Position numbers and translations under genes: made by a program. The notes beneath the pieces are model-generated. The model saw only the letters and a program-made list of their open reading frames with translations. It did no database searches and was not told the origin of the DNA. From Strobilurus pachycystidiatus (taxonomy: Eukaryota > Basidiomycota > Agaricomycetes > Agaricales > Physalacriaceae): a stretch of DNA of 64,000 nt. Positions 32,801-43,450 of the stretch are shown here, piece by piece (position 1 is the first letter of the stretch; each line of letters opens with the position of its first letter). The stretch spans positions 310,001 through 374,000 of the forward strand of contig JAHLMK010000013.1 of the NCBI GenBank assembly GCA_019915135.1, in the 5' to 3' direction.

Positions 32801-34156
32801 ATGGCAAGGAAATTGAGGTTTTCTGCGACGTACGCACCTAGATATGCGGACCAAATCAGGTGTGTAACTACGTCCGGCTTGCGCTCGCTGATTGAAAACT
32901 TCCTGGGCATAGGACGCTTGGAACAATATCACTTCACCCGTGCCACAATTCACGCAGATTCGTGCGTCCTTTGCGCGGCACAATATTCTCACTCTCCGGG
33001 GCCATCGTTTCTTACAGCGGAGGTCCTGTATCCGGCGCTGTCCCGGCTCATACAAACGAATGCTGCTCTTGGCATTCGCGTCGTCGGGAAATCCCCTAAT
33101 CGCTGCTCATTCCGTAAATTGGATACGGTCGACCTAGATCACGCAGTCACCTTTGTTGAGGGACGTGGCATTGCGGAGCTCATGCAGGAGCAGCTGACTA
33201 CCGAATTCGACATCTCTTCCCATAATCCACTCTGGCGCGTCATCGTCCTTGACGCGAAGATAGTCATGTTCGTGTGGCACCATGGCATCGGCGATGGACT
33301 GAGTGGGATTGCGCTTCACAGAATCCTCTCCAAAGCGTTGAATACGCCTGCGGCAGGGAACACAGAGAGTCTGGTCGCAGTCCCTACTTTGGAAATGGTA
33401 CCAACTGTTGAATCTCTCATCAACGTCTCTACGCCTATTCCCAAGTTCCTCGGTAGCTTCTCCGATCTCTTCATGCCCATTTCTTGGACTGCCGGCGCAT
33501 CAGCCTGGACGGGCAACAAAGTCGGCTCTGTTCCATCGCCTGCACTCACACTCAAAGTCGTCGCATTTTCTGCCTCCGAACTTTCCCAACTCCTTTCCGC
33601 ATGTCGAACCCACAAAGCCACGGTAACCTCCGCACTACATGGCGCTGCCATCGTCGCTATCTCCGACGCTATCGGCTCGACGAAATACAAAACACTCTCA
33701 GCAGGCGTAGCCATCTCACTTCGTGGTCTGACGAAGACTTCGTCGGAGGTACTTTGCTGTCATGTCTCATCTTTTCACAAGTATCGCCACATCAGCACCG
33801 AGTTCTCCTGGGAACTTGCAGCTCAGACGCAGAGTCACAAAATCGTCGGCCTGCTCAAGTATCTCTTGGGGAATTATTCCACATACTTCACTTCTCAGTT
33901 CGGCAAAAAGCGTGAAGTCTCCTTCAACGTGACGAACCTTGGTGTCTTTGAAAACACCGGAGGTGCGTGGCAGGTTAATGACTTCTGGTTCGCGCATTGC
34001 GACGCGTTTGTTGGGGCAGCCGTTGGAATTAGCGTTGTTGGAGTTGCTGGTGGGGGCTTGAAGGTCATTCTCTCAAGTGGAGTGGGGGTGTTGGATGAAG
34101 GAGTTTTGGAAGCAATAGTATCAAAGTTCACGGAAGTTGTCTATACGCTACTTTAG
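32801..34156 (+). CDS. Alcohol acetyltransferase-like protein (AATase family), 451 aa
   Basis: Acyl-CoA-dependent acyltransferase of the AATase/condensation-like fold; relatives transfer acetyl groups to alcohols. The 451-aa frame is uninterrupted. N-terminal signature GRLEQYHFTRATIHADSCVL corresponds to the family's LE-YHxxR start. The active-site motif reads WHHGIGDGLSG, i.e. HHxxxDG with both histidines and the aspartate kept. Later blocks are VTSALHGAAIVAISDAI and VSFNVTNLGVF. Length is typical of the family. The first 20 residues do not align with the family and an upstream or spliced start near 32860 is possible. No membrane segment is visible. Confidence 0.82.
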   Translation: MARKLRFSATYAPRYADQIRCVTTSGLRSLIENFLGIGRLEQYHFTRATIHADSCVLCAAQYSHSPGPSFLTAEVLYPALSRLIQTNAALGIRVVGKSPNRCSFRKLDTVDLDHAVTFVEGRGIAELMQEQLTTEFDISSHNPLWRVIVLDAKIVMFVWHHGIGDGLSGIALHRILSKALNTPAAGNTESLVAVPTLEMVPTVESLINVSTPIPKFLGSFSDLFMPISWTAGASAWTGNKVGSVPSPALTLKVVAFSASELSQLLSACRTHKATVTSALHGAAIVAISDAIGSTKYKTLSAGVAISLRGLTKTSSEVLCCHVSSFHKYRHISTEFSWELAAQTQSHKIVGLLKYLLGNYSTYFTSQFGKKREVSFNVTNLGVFENTGGAWQVNDFWFAHCDAFVGAAVGISVVGVAGGGLKVILSSGVGVLDEGVLEAIVSKFTEVVYTLL

Positions 34157-34740
34157 CATTGTTGACACCGGTCTGGCCTTTCGTCGAAATAAGACTAGTC
34201 GTGGCTCACTGGCATGGAATGAATACCGTATTTTCAATCTTCGGATCCTTTTCAAAGCTCAGGCAATTTGCAACTTGTACACACCATGTGTCGAAAACAG
34301 CAAAGGGGTTTCCACACAATTGCAATTTGCGAGTAAAGCAGAACAAAGGCACACATATCCATAAAATATGAGAGGAGCTTAGGAGGTGGGTCGAGGCTAT
34401 GACTCTGAGGGTGACAAGTCAAAGATCGCACGCGGTAACAAAGGTTCAGGCGGGCGCCATAAGCTACACAGAGCTTCAGGTCAGTTCAAACGGCCAAGCA
34501 AGCGCTGACAAGGCCTTCGAAGGTCCCCATCGTGGCATGTATGTTGTACCATGGCAAGTGTCAATGCTTCCTGCGACTAACCTACCAACAAGCCGAATCG
34601 CAATCGCAGGCAACTCCTGTCGATCTTTTTCTGAGAAATACTGAAGTCTGAGGATCAACATCAAGGGAAATCGCCTAACACAAAAACTTTGCAGTCCGTC
34701 GAAAGTCTCATAAAAGCATGGTCCGCGTTTTTCCTACTCA
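34157..34740. other. Intergenic with dispersed repeat
   Basis: Lies between convergent 3' ends. It contains the repeat copy at 34455-34540 (see that entry); nothing else is seen. Confidence 0.5.
34455..34540 (+). repeat. Dispersed 85-bp repeat, copy 1
   Basis: GCGCCATAAGCTACACAGAG through CATCGTGGC matches 41626-41706 in the same orientation, sharing blocks such as CAAACGGCCA(A/G)GCAAGCGCT and AGGGCTT/AGGCCTT. Both copies lie just beyond a gene's 3' end. Confidence 0.7.
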
Positions 34741-36813
34741 TTAGTACTCAATATGCTTGAGACAGTGCACAATAGCATCCCAATCCTTCAACCTGGGATG
34801 CTGCAATCCAAGCTCCAACCGCCGAGATTCCAGCTCCAGGACTACACCCGCAAGCTCCTTAACTACACGAAGGGACCCACACAGGGCAGCCTTTCTGACG
34901 ACCACACCCAGCGTCGGATACGTGAGATGCGGCCAGTCGGTCAGAATAATCTCGCTGCCTTCGATTCGCATGACGGGAAGAAAGCATTCGGTAATAATGT
35001 ACCATAGAACCATATGCACCGTAGGTTCTTGTTCGCGCCAGCTTCGCTTGGACTTTTCCTTGAACACGTTCTTCAAACAAGCATCGACGGCCATGATAAA
35101 CATATGAGCGTGCTCTGTGTCACTGGCGGCGCGATCCGAGCAATGTTTATACCATAATTTCCCGACGTAACACTGGTGTCCCAGTCGCAGCCTTTCTGAA
35201 CAGCAAAGGCGAGAGATCCAAACGCTGAGCGAAGGAATGGCACGATCGACGCGCATGCCTCTGGCAGGGTGTTGTACGAGGTAGTCATCTTCTCGAAGTA
35301 AGGCTTTAGAACTCGTCCCATATGAGAATTCGTGCGTACGATAGCTGTAGAGGTCGAGATTAGTACATATCAAGCTGCCGACCTGCGTGAGAACTTACTC
35401 GCCGAGAAGGTTTCCTTGATGTATTTTTGCAAAACCAGATCATCGCTCCGGATGATATCTTGCAGGCGGATAGAGAGCTGCACCCATTCCAGCATGGTCG
35501 CTACGTCGAATTTGCTCTGGTGGTCCACTAGATACTGACATCGAACCAGATCGCGCACGACCGACTGTTCCGCACTTGTCAGGGCGCTCGAATGCTTGTT
35601 CCCAAAGACCCAGACCAAGTGTACCGGCTTCATTGCGTCAATACACTGCGCGACATCCATCACGACGATCAAATTCTGCGAGTAATTTTCATCGACCCAC
35701 TGTATTGCACGCGAGAGGTACGCCTCGTTGATGTCCTCGGTAATCTGCTGTCGCTCCAGATGCAGCCATGTGTCCAGCGGCACCTCTTTTGTTTCCGAAT
35801 CCTTCTGGACAGAAGGAAAGAACACGCCCAACGCCCGCTCGAGGAACACCAACGCCCGCAAAAAGAGCCAGGACTGCGGGGATTTGAACGCGCAAGGAGG
35901 TATCATTTGTACAGATGGTGACACGAGGTACAGGAAGCTGGGAAGCAGTGTCGTCCCCACCAGTATAGAATATCCACCTGCGACAAAGGATGTCACGATG
36001 ATGGCAACGAGTCGGTTCTTGTGCCACAAGAGATCAAGCATCCCCGCAAAGAAGAGGAGGAGAGCTATCTGGAGAAGGAGCGGGAGGTAGGAAAGGATAT
36101 CCTCCAGTTTCCAGAACTTGAATGCCTCGAGACGCATTTGGCGCACGGAGAGCATGTCTGCATACGGCAGGCTCGCATCCTTCTGGTATTCGCGCAGCCA
36201 CTGTTTGCACAGGATTCCGATGAGTGCCGTCATAAGCGATACAGAGAGACTAAGGAACCAAAAGATATTGATCCTTATCTGGGAGATGGCGGAGTAAAGC
36301 TGTCGTTGTTCGGTATCACGATAGCGCGCGTGTTGGGATTGGCAAGCTGGGCGGAAATGTGAAGCAGAATCTTGAGGCCCGTATCGGTGTCGTCTGGATC
36401 GAGCCATTGATAGGATTCGATAACGAACGCTGTAACGACAGCGGAGAAGAGACCAGTCTGTGAAATATGAGGATCATCAGACACGCTTTGATAAAGATCA
36501 GCTCACGAAGGTAAGCAAAGTGTCGATGTCGTTAGCCCAATCAGCGCAAAGCCCATTGTCGTGCTTTTCGACAAGCTCGTGGGTATTCCGCCAGGGATCG
36601 CGATTAGAGCGCTCGTAAATTTCCTCCTCTGGATGGCCAGCCTAAGGCAAATATCATCAGTTCGGTTCGGAACAAGGCAGGACGAATCATGGTGGTCAGT
36701 ACCTTCCTGTCGCATGATGCCGCAAAAGAGGCGTATTGGTCCTTTTGCTGCTCTTTTCCTTCAGCCGTCTCAGCAGTGATATACTGCATGTTGTCCATGT
36801 CAGTGCCATCCAT
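34741..36813 (-). CDS. DUF6535 membrane protein, 604 aa
   Basis: Six exons: 36813-36703, 36641-36507, 36457-36320, 36278-35399, 35344-35124, 35070-34741. The DUF6535 signature spans exons 2-4: DPWRNTHELVEKHDNGLCAD, IDTLLTFTGLFSAVVTAFVI, ESYQWL, then RINIFWFLSLSVSLMTALIG, ILCKQWLREYQKD and LPLLLQIALLLFFAGMLDLL. Four membrane segments are visible. The family is restricted to agaricomycetes, often multi-copy, and of unknown function. The 44-nt intron at 36319-36279 removes an apparent frameshift. The last intron (35123-35071) is inferred; the frame before it is open in two ways, so the C-terminal 180 residues are less certain. Confidence 0.85.
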
Positions 36814-37569
36814 GTCAAAGATTGAGATTCATATGGGGAGATGGGCCTACAGGGAGTTTTGGGGTCCTTGCGGGGCCGTCCACGACGTTTTCCTTGTCCG
36901 TTGACACAACAGGCTGCTGCAGGAAGTGATTAATAAGATGACTGCCAGCCAGGTAGCAGAACGAACGAACCTCGAAGTTCATGGTGATTGCAGAGAAAGA
37001 AGGTGTTCGCGTAGCAACGAGGTACACTTACTAGCTGTAGAGCACAGCTATAACAATCATGGGAGATACCCGTTCCCTGCAGTGACATATATCAGAGTCT
37101 TGTTAATGGTACCGGTCGGGCACAAGTAGGCCCTTACGGTAAATGAATGTGGACTCGAACGTGCAGGAAAGATGCGACTGGATGACAATGGAGGATGGAT
37201 GATAGACGTACATAGCTTTCATGAAGGACATGTACTCCAGTGATTCTGAGGGGTTTTCCCTCCGAGCCATACTTGTCTCCGATAGCCATGAAGGCATCGA
37301 TAGGTCCAACGATAGCGCGTGACTGTGGCATACGTTCAGGGAATGAGACTGGCGGGAGGCCACGAATCAGCTGTCGCCTATGCGTGTAGGTGGACGCGAT
37401 CGAGTTCTGGGATACGATAGACCCCATTCGACTTCACGGCGAGTGTGGCGGATTACGATCGCGGAGAACATAGTTCGAGTGCCGGCTTGAAAAGGCCATA
37501 TACAGCGCCAGCGAGGCAGCATGAGCCAAAGGACCAGGCCCTCACCGCGTCGAGGGTGTATCCACCACC

Positions 37570-37990
37570 GTTGAGCTCGTTATGCGTGCTTGTTGTCGTC
37601 CGAGCTCGAGTCCGCGGTAGACTCGGAGACGGGCTGCTGCAGGTTGGAAGGAATAAAGCCGTGAGGTACGATGAGGAGGGGAATGCAAAAGATCAGCCGG
37701 CATAATTCAAGGCGCATCGCAGTTGTCTCTAATGACGAGGGCGAGTTCAGGGCGAGCAGGAGAGGATGGGAGTGAGAGAGCAAGAGCAAGACATCAATGG
37801 CCGCCGGCAAACCAAGTCCACACAGTGACATAGCTTCAGCTTAGCTTCGTCCACCGACTCTTGCCCTCTGACCACTACAACCTGCTCTTCGCCGCGTCTC
37901 ATCCATCTCTCCTGGGTGCCCGCCCTTATTGGCGTTCTCTGCTGCCGCTTTTGACGCCGGTGACGTGTCCTGCCATCTCCCTATGTCCGC
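37570..37990 (+). repeat. Diverged direct duplication, copy 1
   Basis: Matches 39120-39440 in order: GCGTGCTTGTTGTCGTCCGAG, GACGGGCTGCTGCA, AACGAGGGCGAG-like and GCCGCCGGCA blocks, then CTGACGTGTCCT(G/A)CC(A/C)TCTCCC. On the minus strand both copies end a frame with SDD-x-KHA and a stop, suggesting the duplicated piece includes the 3' end of an old gene. Confidence 0.6.
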
Positions 37991-38629
37991 CTTCTGCACG
38001 ATTCGGAGTAGCAGCCATACAGGATTCGATTACAGAATTTCGCACCAGCAATCTCCCTGAACCTTATGGATGGTGCCCTTGCTCTTGTTACTCCGCCCAA
38101 TTTCCTCGCTGTCAGTATGTAGTATGGACATTGTATAGCATGCCCCATCCTGGTGCGTCACTCTTTCCATTACCATTCACTTCATCCTGACACACTTGAA
38201 AGGCGTAATCTTCGACGCGTTATATGTCTCTGCAGGAAGGTGCATCCCGCTCATCGATAGTTCTGGCTTCTATATCACCGCCGTCCATCATGACACGCGC
38301 TCATAACTCCAACCGTCTGCTGTGCATTAGCGTCGACCGCCCCCAGGTCGGCGAGACCTACTTCTCAGTCTGACGTAGGATTACTTCGGCAGCCGTTTCA
38401 CTATTTCTTCTCAAGCGCATGTTGCTGCTTCCCGTCTCGCCCACCGCGGTGGACCCAACATTCTTGCAAGCCATGTGGTCGTCGCGAACGAATACGTTGT
38501 GAGTTTGCCTCTGTCTGTGGTGATTGAATTGACGGCTAATCAGCCTGCGCGCCCAGAACCTAGTAACGGCCGACGGTCAGTCTCAGCGCTGCACGGTAGA
38601 CTAAACTTTCTCAACGTGGAACACTGGAC

Positions 38630-39060
38630 TTAGGCGAATTTATCACAGCGGTGCCCTGGACAGTGTTGATGATGATTCTGCTCATGTACACGTCTTTAAA
38701 TGTCGGGACCCCGGACAATGTACGTGTTCCATTTTCATAGTCTCATCGTAGATGCTGACTTTTTTTCAACTCAAGGTCGCAAGATAAATCGTCACCTGGG
38801 TGACTTTACGAAAAAAACTGGCAGCCGTCAGTATACCCACACCGGTCTCTATAGGTCGTAAGTCTTGTCTGATCCTTCAATCATACGCGCGCTGTTACGG
38901 TGTCGATCTTTCTGCTCATGTACCCAATCCTATCTTTCCCTTCTCGTCGCTTGTTACGATTTCCTTGTCTCCTTGGCTAGAACAGTGCTATCTTCGATCC
39001 TAAGCCGCATCCACAGCCTGACAGTCCTGATCAACATGATACTGTTGACACGAACAAATA
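38630..39060 (+). pseudogene. DUF6534 gene remnant
   Basis: SRIHSLTVLINMILLTRTNT at about 39000-39060 matches GRMYSLTVLLNLILLKTHKY of the DUF6534 gene at 28 kb. Hydrophobic fragments such as FITAVPWTVLMMILLMYTSL occur upstream in broken frames. No continuous gene can be assembled, so this is a decayed copy. Confidence 0.45.
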
Positions 39061-39120
39061 CGTTCACGACGAACTTTCACATCACCCGCCATCGATGACA
39101 CCGATCCGCCTAGCTCCTCA

Positions 39121-39440
39121 GCCTAGCTCATCACGCGTGCTTGTAGTCGTCCGAGAGTCCGAGTTCGTAGTGTGGCCGTCCAATGAGACGGACTGCTGCA
39201 TGTTGGGCGACATAATGCTGTGAGGAGAGTCAGCGGCATAATCTGTGTCGAAGCCTCTGATAACGAGGGCGAGCAGGGGAACATAGGAGTCGGAGAACAG
39301 ATCATTGCCGCCGGCAGGACTTCTTAGTTGCTGACCAGTTGTACAACGACCTGCTCGTCGTCGACGCGTCTATCCCGTCTATCCAGCCCCTGTACGGCGC
39401 CTCCGCTCGCTGACGTGTCCTACCCTCTCCCCATGCGCAC
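39121..39440 (+). repeat. Diverged direct duplication, copy 2
   Basis: Counterpart of 37570-37990; see that entry. Copy 2 is shorter because of several deletions. Confidence 0.6.
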
Positions 39441-39466
39441 ATTCGCCTGTACGACCTCCAAGAGCG

Positions 39467-39770
39467 TTAGCGTTGACCTAAGAGGTTGGGACACCAACGT
39501 CTCGTCGTGCTGTCATCCACCGCTGCCCAAAACCTCTCCCGTTCCGCGACGCATTCTCCGACAACAATACACTCGAGGAGCATATGCTCCGGGGTCTCTA
39601 GAGCACTGGCAGTGACGACAGTCATGCAGAAGGGACACCGCCCGATTAACACCGCGGAGAGAACGGTGCCCGCCGAGTGAGACCTTCGTCAACTCCGTGC
39701 GATGCTGGGGAATTGCAGGACTGTGGACTTCGTCGAAGGACGTCTTGCGGGAGCCCTCAATCACAATCAC
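39467..39770 (-). pseudogene. Reverse-transcriptase C-terminal zinc-knuckle remnant
   Basis: A minus-strand frame reads GRCPFCMTVV then ETPEHMLLEC then RERFW, the CxxC...H...C pattern of the zinc-binding tail of non-LTR retrotransposon reverse transcriptases. Nothing of the polymerase domain is seen around it, and adjacent frames are broken. It is an old fragment. Confidence 0.45.
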
Positions 39771-39975
39771 AATCTACCATCTTGGCAGTTCTACCATCTT
39801 GGCAGTTCTACCATCTTGACAGTTCTACCAACTTGCTCTCTACGGAGTCCTGAATCAGGTTGCATGAGGAAAGGACGTCTTGGCGTAGCCTTCAATAACA
39901 ATAACAATCACAATCTACCATCTTGACAGTTCAACTCTAGCTGCACTCCAACTCTAGCTGCACTCCAACCATCTA
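39760..39975 (+). repeat. Short tandem repeats (CTACCATCTTGGCAGTT)
   Basis: Three consecutive 17-bp units CTACCATCTTG(G/A)CAGTT at about 39775-39830. A larger unit starting GGACGTCTTG and including CAATCACAATCTACCATCTT recurs about 110 bp later, followed by a doubled AACTCTAGCTGCACTCC at about 39930-39965. Confidence 0.8.
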
Positions 39976-40125
39976 GGGCGATGAAACCTGATATATAGCC
40001 TGAGACGCTATAAGACGAGGACGAATGGAACCTAAACATTATCACCCACATTCTTTCACGCTCACTTCTAGTTTCCTTGCCCATTGCCTTCGCTCTACCG
40101 TTCCTTCATTTACATTCACAACAAC

Positions 40126-41278
40126 ATGCTCGGCTTGACCGTTCTGACTTCTCTTCTCGCTGCGGGTGCCGCTTCGGCCATGCCCACTACGTTCAGCGCG
40201 CTGGCGACCACCCTTCCTCGGGACGTTATTCACATTGGTCTTGACGAGGTCACTCGCGAATACGTCGCGTACAAGCGCGATGGAACGCTGTTTGGGCGCT
40301 TCCCCGTCGCTCGAACTGAGAGTGCACTCATCAAGCGCAATGGTAGCCAGTGTGGTGACCTCAGCGTAGCCGACGCGCAGAAACGTAATGTTTCTCCCTC
40401 TCCATATCTCCCTGTGTTTTGATCAAATCGTTTTAGTGCCTGGATGGGGTACTATTAATCAGTACGCCAACGACAACTGGGGAACTGGGTCTCGCAATAT
40501 TGTTACGAACCCCGAAGACTACCTCTCCCAGCCAGCCCAGTACTGTATCACCGATGAGGTTGTTGAGCTCAGCTTCAATAGTACGTTGCCTTGGTATCTT
40601 GCCATATCGTGTACTTATCTCACCTAGGTGACCCGGTCTGCCAGACACAAAACACTACTACCTCTGGCCAGCTTGTTGGGACGAGTGGCCAAGTGGGCAT
40701 TGAGGTTGACCAGGGCTTCAGCAGTGACTCCTCGTATACTGTCAGCCAAGATTCAACCATTGGTATCGATTCCACCCTCTCGGTCGAGATTGGCATCCCC
40801 GATGTTGGAGGTGTCTCCGGATCCGTCACCGCTAGCACATCGGTCACCAACACACTCTCATCCACGTAGGTCGAGTCCTACTTCCCTTTCTGTCCTTGAT
40901 TTTTGACAACACCCCTTCTTTGAGCTTTGACGTTTCTTACAGCGATACCAGCGAAATCACCATTACGATGAACGCATCTGAGGGCGAGACATGCTCCGCT
41001 TATGTGCGTCTCACCTTCATCGTCCCCTCACCATCTACTTACACTGATATTCACAGGTGAGCGTCACCTCCTGTAACAGGCAAGCGAGTGGGCAAATTCG
41101 CTACCTTGCCACCGGCTGGGTCTGGTTCAACTACAACTCACAGACCCATGGACACTACAAGTGGGCCGCGAGCATCGACGCAATTCTCACCAACGAGGAT
41201 GACCGCTCGAGCTTTGCTGAATTCAAGGGCTCCATGTCTTCTGCTACGCACGCTGCTTACTCTGGTACATGCGCTTAA
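40126..41278 (+). CDS. Secreted beta-rich protein, 307 aa
   Basis: Five exons: 40126-40384, 40437-40580, 40628-40865, 40943-41003, 41057-41278. A signal peptide (MLGLTVLTSLLAAGAASA) is followed by a propeptide-like stretch ending in a KR site, then a region dense in Ser, Thr and Val with alternating hydrophobicity (SSDSSYTVSQDSTIGIDST, VGGVSGSVTASTSVTNT). Six or so cysteines follow the signal peptide, in CGDL, YCIT, VCQT, TCSAY, SCNR and the final GTCA. The Ser/Thr amphipathic strands resemble the insertion region of aerolysin-type beta proteins, but no diagnostic motif is visible and I do not assign that function. TATATAG lies about 130 bp upstream. Confidence 0.72.
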
Positions 41279-41625
41279 GTGACGGAGTACCTATTCAGGC
41301 TATTTCAACCGGCGTTTATCGTAGGGACCGTGCTTTCCTTCCTTTTCCCTAGTTTATTCATACCCATTTCTGAGCGCCGCGCTAGACTAAGTACAGTCTT
41401 TACTCCATGCTTGATTTTCTATCGTTGATATCTTCTTATCTATCTATCTATCTCATGCGCATGCGAGATAGCACGACTACCCAGTCTGTCAGAGACAGCG
41501 AACGGACCCTGCAATTGAGTGAGTGACACAGCTCTGCTCAAATGAAACCAAGTTCTGCGTCGCAATTGTATCTCATAGATGGCATTGGCGCTTCGCAACC
41601 GTGACCACAATCCGATGCTTGTGCG

Positions 41626-41706
41626 CGCCATAAGCTAGAGCTTCACGTCGGTACAAACGGCCAGGCAAGCGCTAGACAGGGCTTTGAAACACTCCAGCGT
41701 GGCGCT
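41626..41706 (+). repeat. Dispersed 85-bp repeat, copy 2
   Basis: Counterpart of 34455-34540; see that entry. Confidence 0.7.
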
Positions 41707-41914
41707 TCCTTAATTCTTGATGGCTCAGAATCCGTCGAAGTGGGCAAGGCAATACAGTTTCAATTACGCGGCGCGCATCCTTCACTTGTCGATTATGTTA
41801 TGAAGCAAGTGGCTCTACAGCGAGGAGGATACGTGCCCGAGAGGGCATTCGTTTGAGACGCAAGCTCGGCCATGAGGGTTCTTTAGACAGTCGTGCTCGC
41901 ATCAGCAAGTTCGG

Positions 41915-42055
41915 AGGCGTGTAAACCGGCATAATCGGCATAATCGTGTAAACCGGTGTAATTGAGGCCGAAAAATTACACGCTTTACACCGATCACGCT
42001 AGATATACGACCAAAATGCTGTTTACACCTTTACACCATTACACTGTATGTTAGC
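41915..42055. repeat. GTGTAA/TTACAC-rich palindromic stretch
   Basis: GTGTAAACCGG occurs twice (about 41920 and 41946), GTGTAATTGA follows, and the inverted forms ATTACACGC, TTTACACC (three times) and ATTACACTG fill the second half. This makes an imperfect hairpin of about 130 bp that may be a small MITE. I could not define target duplications. Confidence 0.45.
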
Positions 42056-42423
42056 TTGTAAAAGTAAATCTTGCTGTAGGTCGATTTTGGTGATTGGGAC
42101 ACACGGGCGAGCTCGTGTTTTCTTCGCAAAGCCTACCTGTATATCCGCAGGCGTTCTTCATTCCTGACATGGCTGCCAAGACGCGGTGCATTGGTACGAG
42201 GGGCAGGGCCTTGGGCTGGGCACCGAAGTATGTATTAGAGTATCTCGAGAAACACATCAGGCAAACGACGCGCAAGATGGCCCGGGCGGCTTCTGCAAAT
42301 TAGCAGGACACACACCGCTTGCTCGATGCTCCAACTACTAGGAATATGACAAGTGAAACCGTATAACCAAATAGGTTAATAGAAGTCAAAAGAAATACAG
42401 GCTATGGAATCAACTTGAATCTG

Positions 42424-43090
42424 TCATACAGACTTGGCGGCGTCTTCCCTGTCCTTTCGGATTTTCTCAATGTAAACAAAGGTCAGCAATACAGTGTCCG
42501 TCATATGCTCCGCCTGCGGAAGGATTTCGAGTGAGGCTTTTCTCTTTGCACGAAAAATGCCTAAGCGGCGTCGACGATGAAAGAGCGCGACGGGGGTGTG
42601 TGAGGTGTCATTGGTGACAAGCTACTGCATGATCAGATTCAGGGGATGCAAGGCCCGAGGGAAGCCCACCTTTGGTCGATTGTAACCCAATATCCACTTA
42701 TACTCTCGCCCATCTGGACCCGTGAAGACTCGATGTCTGGAATGGAAGTAGTTGAGCGGACAACACGCACTAGACGGAGAAAGCATACCTGCCGTACCAC
42801 CCCCAACCATCCTTTCGCATATAAGACCTCGCTTCCACCTCCTGTCCAGCAAATCGCAGTAGCGTGGGTCCTTTTATCTTCCAGTCAATCTGCGCCATGT
42901 GCGCGAAACGAGCCGTCTGAAGGTCTGGCGCCCCCTCGCGAGTAGGAATATCGTCAGGCAGGGCCCGACTAATTGTCGTGGTCCTGCTCCCAAGTTTGAA
43001 TGGGGTGTGGGTCTTGTATAAGGGATGCCCGTCAGCAGAGGTGTAGATCGTGTTGATAGGCGAGGATGAGGTGAAGAGGTAGAGGTTCAT
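42424..43090 (-). CDS. DUF6593 domain protein, copy 1 (188 aa)
   Basis: Three exons: 43090-42789, 42736-42670, 42621-42424. The sequence opens MNLYLFTSSSPINTIYTSAD and contains the family blocks ARFAHMAQIDW, EVEARSYMR, VFTGPDGREYKWILG, LVTNDTSHTPVALFHRR and EILPQAEHMTDTVLLTFVYI. DUF6593 is an agaricomycete family of unknown function with a compact beta fold. Exons 2 and 3 are the same length as in the copy at 56.6 kb (67 and 198 nt). The acceptor of the last intron must be the second AG (GCAGTAG) because the first would put TAG in frame. Divergent from the gene at 43451, 360 bp apart. Confidence 0.88.
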
Positions 43091-43450
43091 TGTGGGTATA
43101 GAGAGAGAGAGAGAAGACTCCGCAGCAGTATTCAGATGGCAATTAGCCTGTTTGGCATCGAATGGGTGACATGAATCAGTATAGAGTACATGAACCCCAA
43201 ACCAGTCAGGTAATTTGTACGTCGTGAAATGCGTCAGAATGAGACAGTGAGGGCGAGATGAACGCTGTGAGCTGCCAGAATAGCAGGCAGTATAAACGCC
43301 ACAGAAGATTTCAATAGACAGTGCCGCCCAGAGGAAATTAGATGTCAATCCGGCTCAATCGTCGAAGTTTAAGGTCAAGTCCTTTCGGCAAACGCCGATC
43401 AGGACGAAAGCAGCTTATTTCAAATTTCGTCTTGTCTTCCTACCGCCGCA
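43091..43450. promoter_or_regulatory. Divergent intergenic region
   Basis: 360 bp between the divergent start codons of the DUF6593 gene and the 787-aa gene. A GA microsatellite (about 43100-43114) lies 10-25 bp upstream of the DUF6593 ATG. No TATA box is evident. Confidence 0.4.

Larger units (their letters stand above)
36814..40125. other. 3.3-kb region of decayed genes and repeats
   Basis: No intact gene is found. Short minus-strand frames at 36815-37427 read partly like an unassigned protein (MGSIVSQNSIASTYTHRR at 37427) but cannot be joined. The region includes a diverged direct duplication, a DUF6534 remnant, a reverse-transcriptase tail and tandem repeats, each listed separately. Confidence 0.5.
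41279..42423. other. Intergenic; repeats and part of a segmental duplication
   Basis: Contains a TATC microsatellite at about 41438-41453, copy 2 of the 85-bp repeat (41626-41706), the GTGTAA-rich palindromic stretch (41915-42055) and, at about 42051-42300 on the minus strand, a sequence matching 57350-57480 (ALPLVPMHRV here, ALPLVPVHRV there). Confidence 0.5.
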
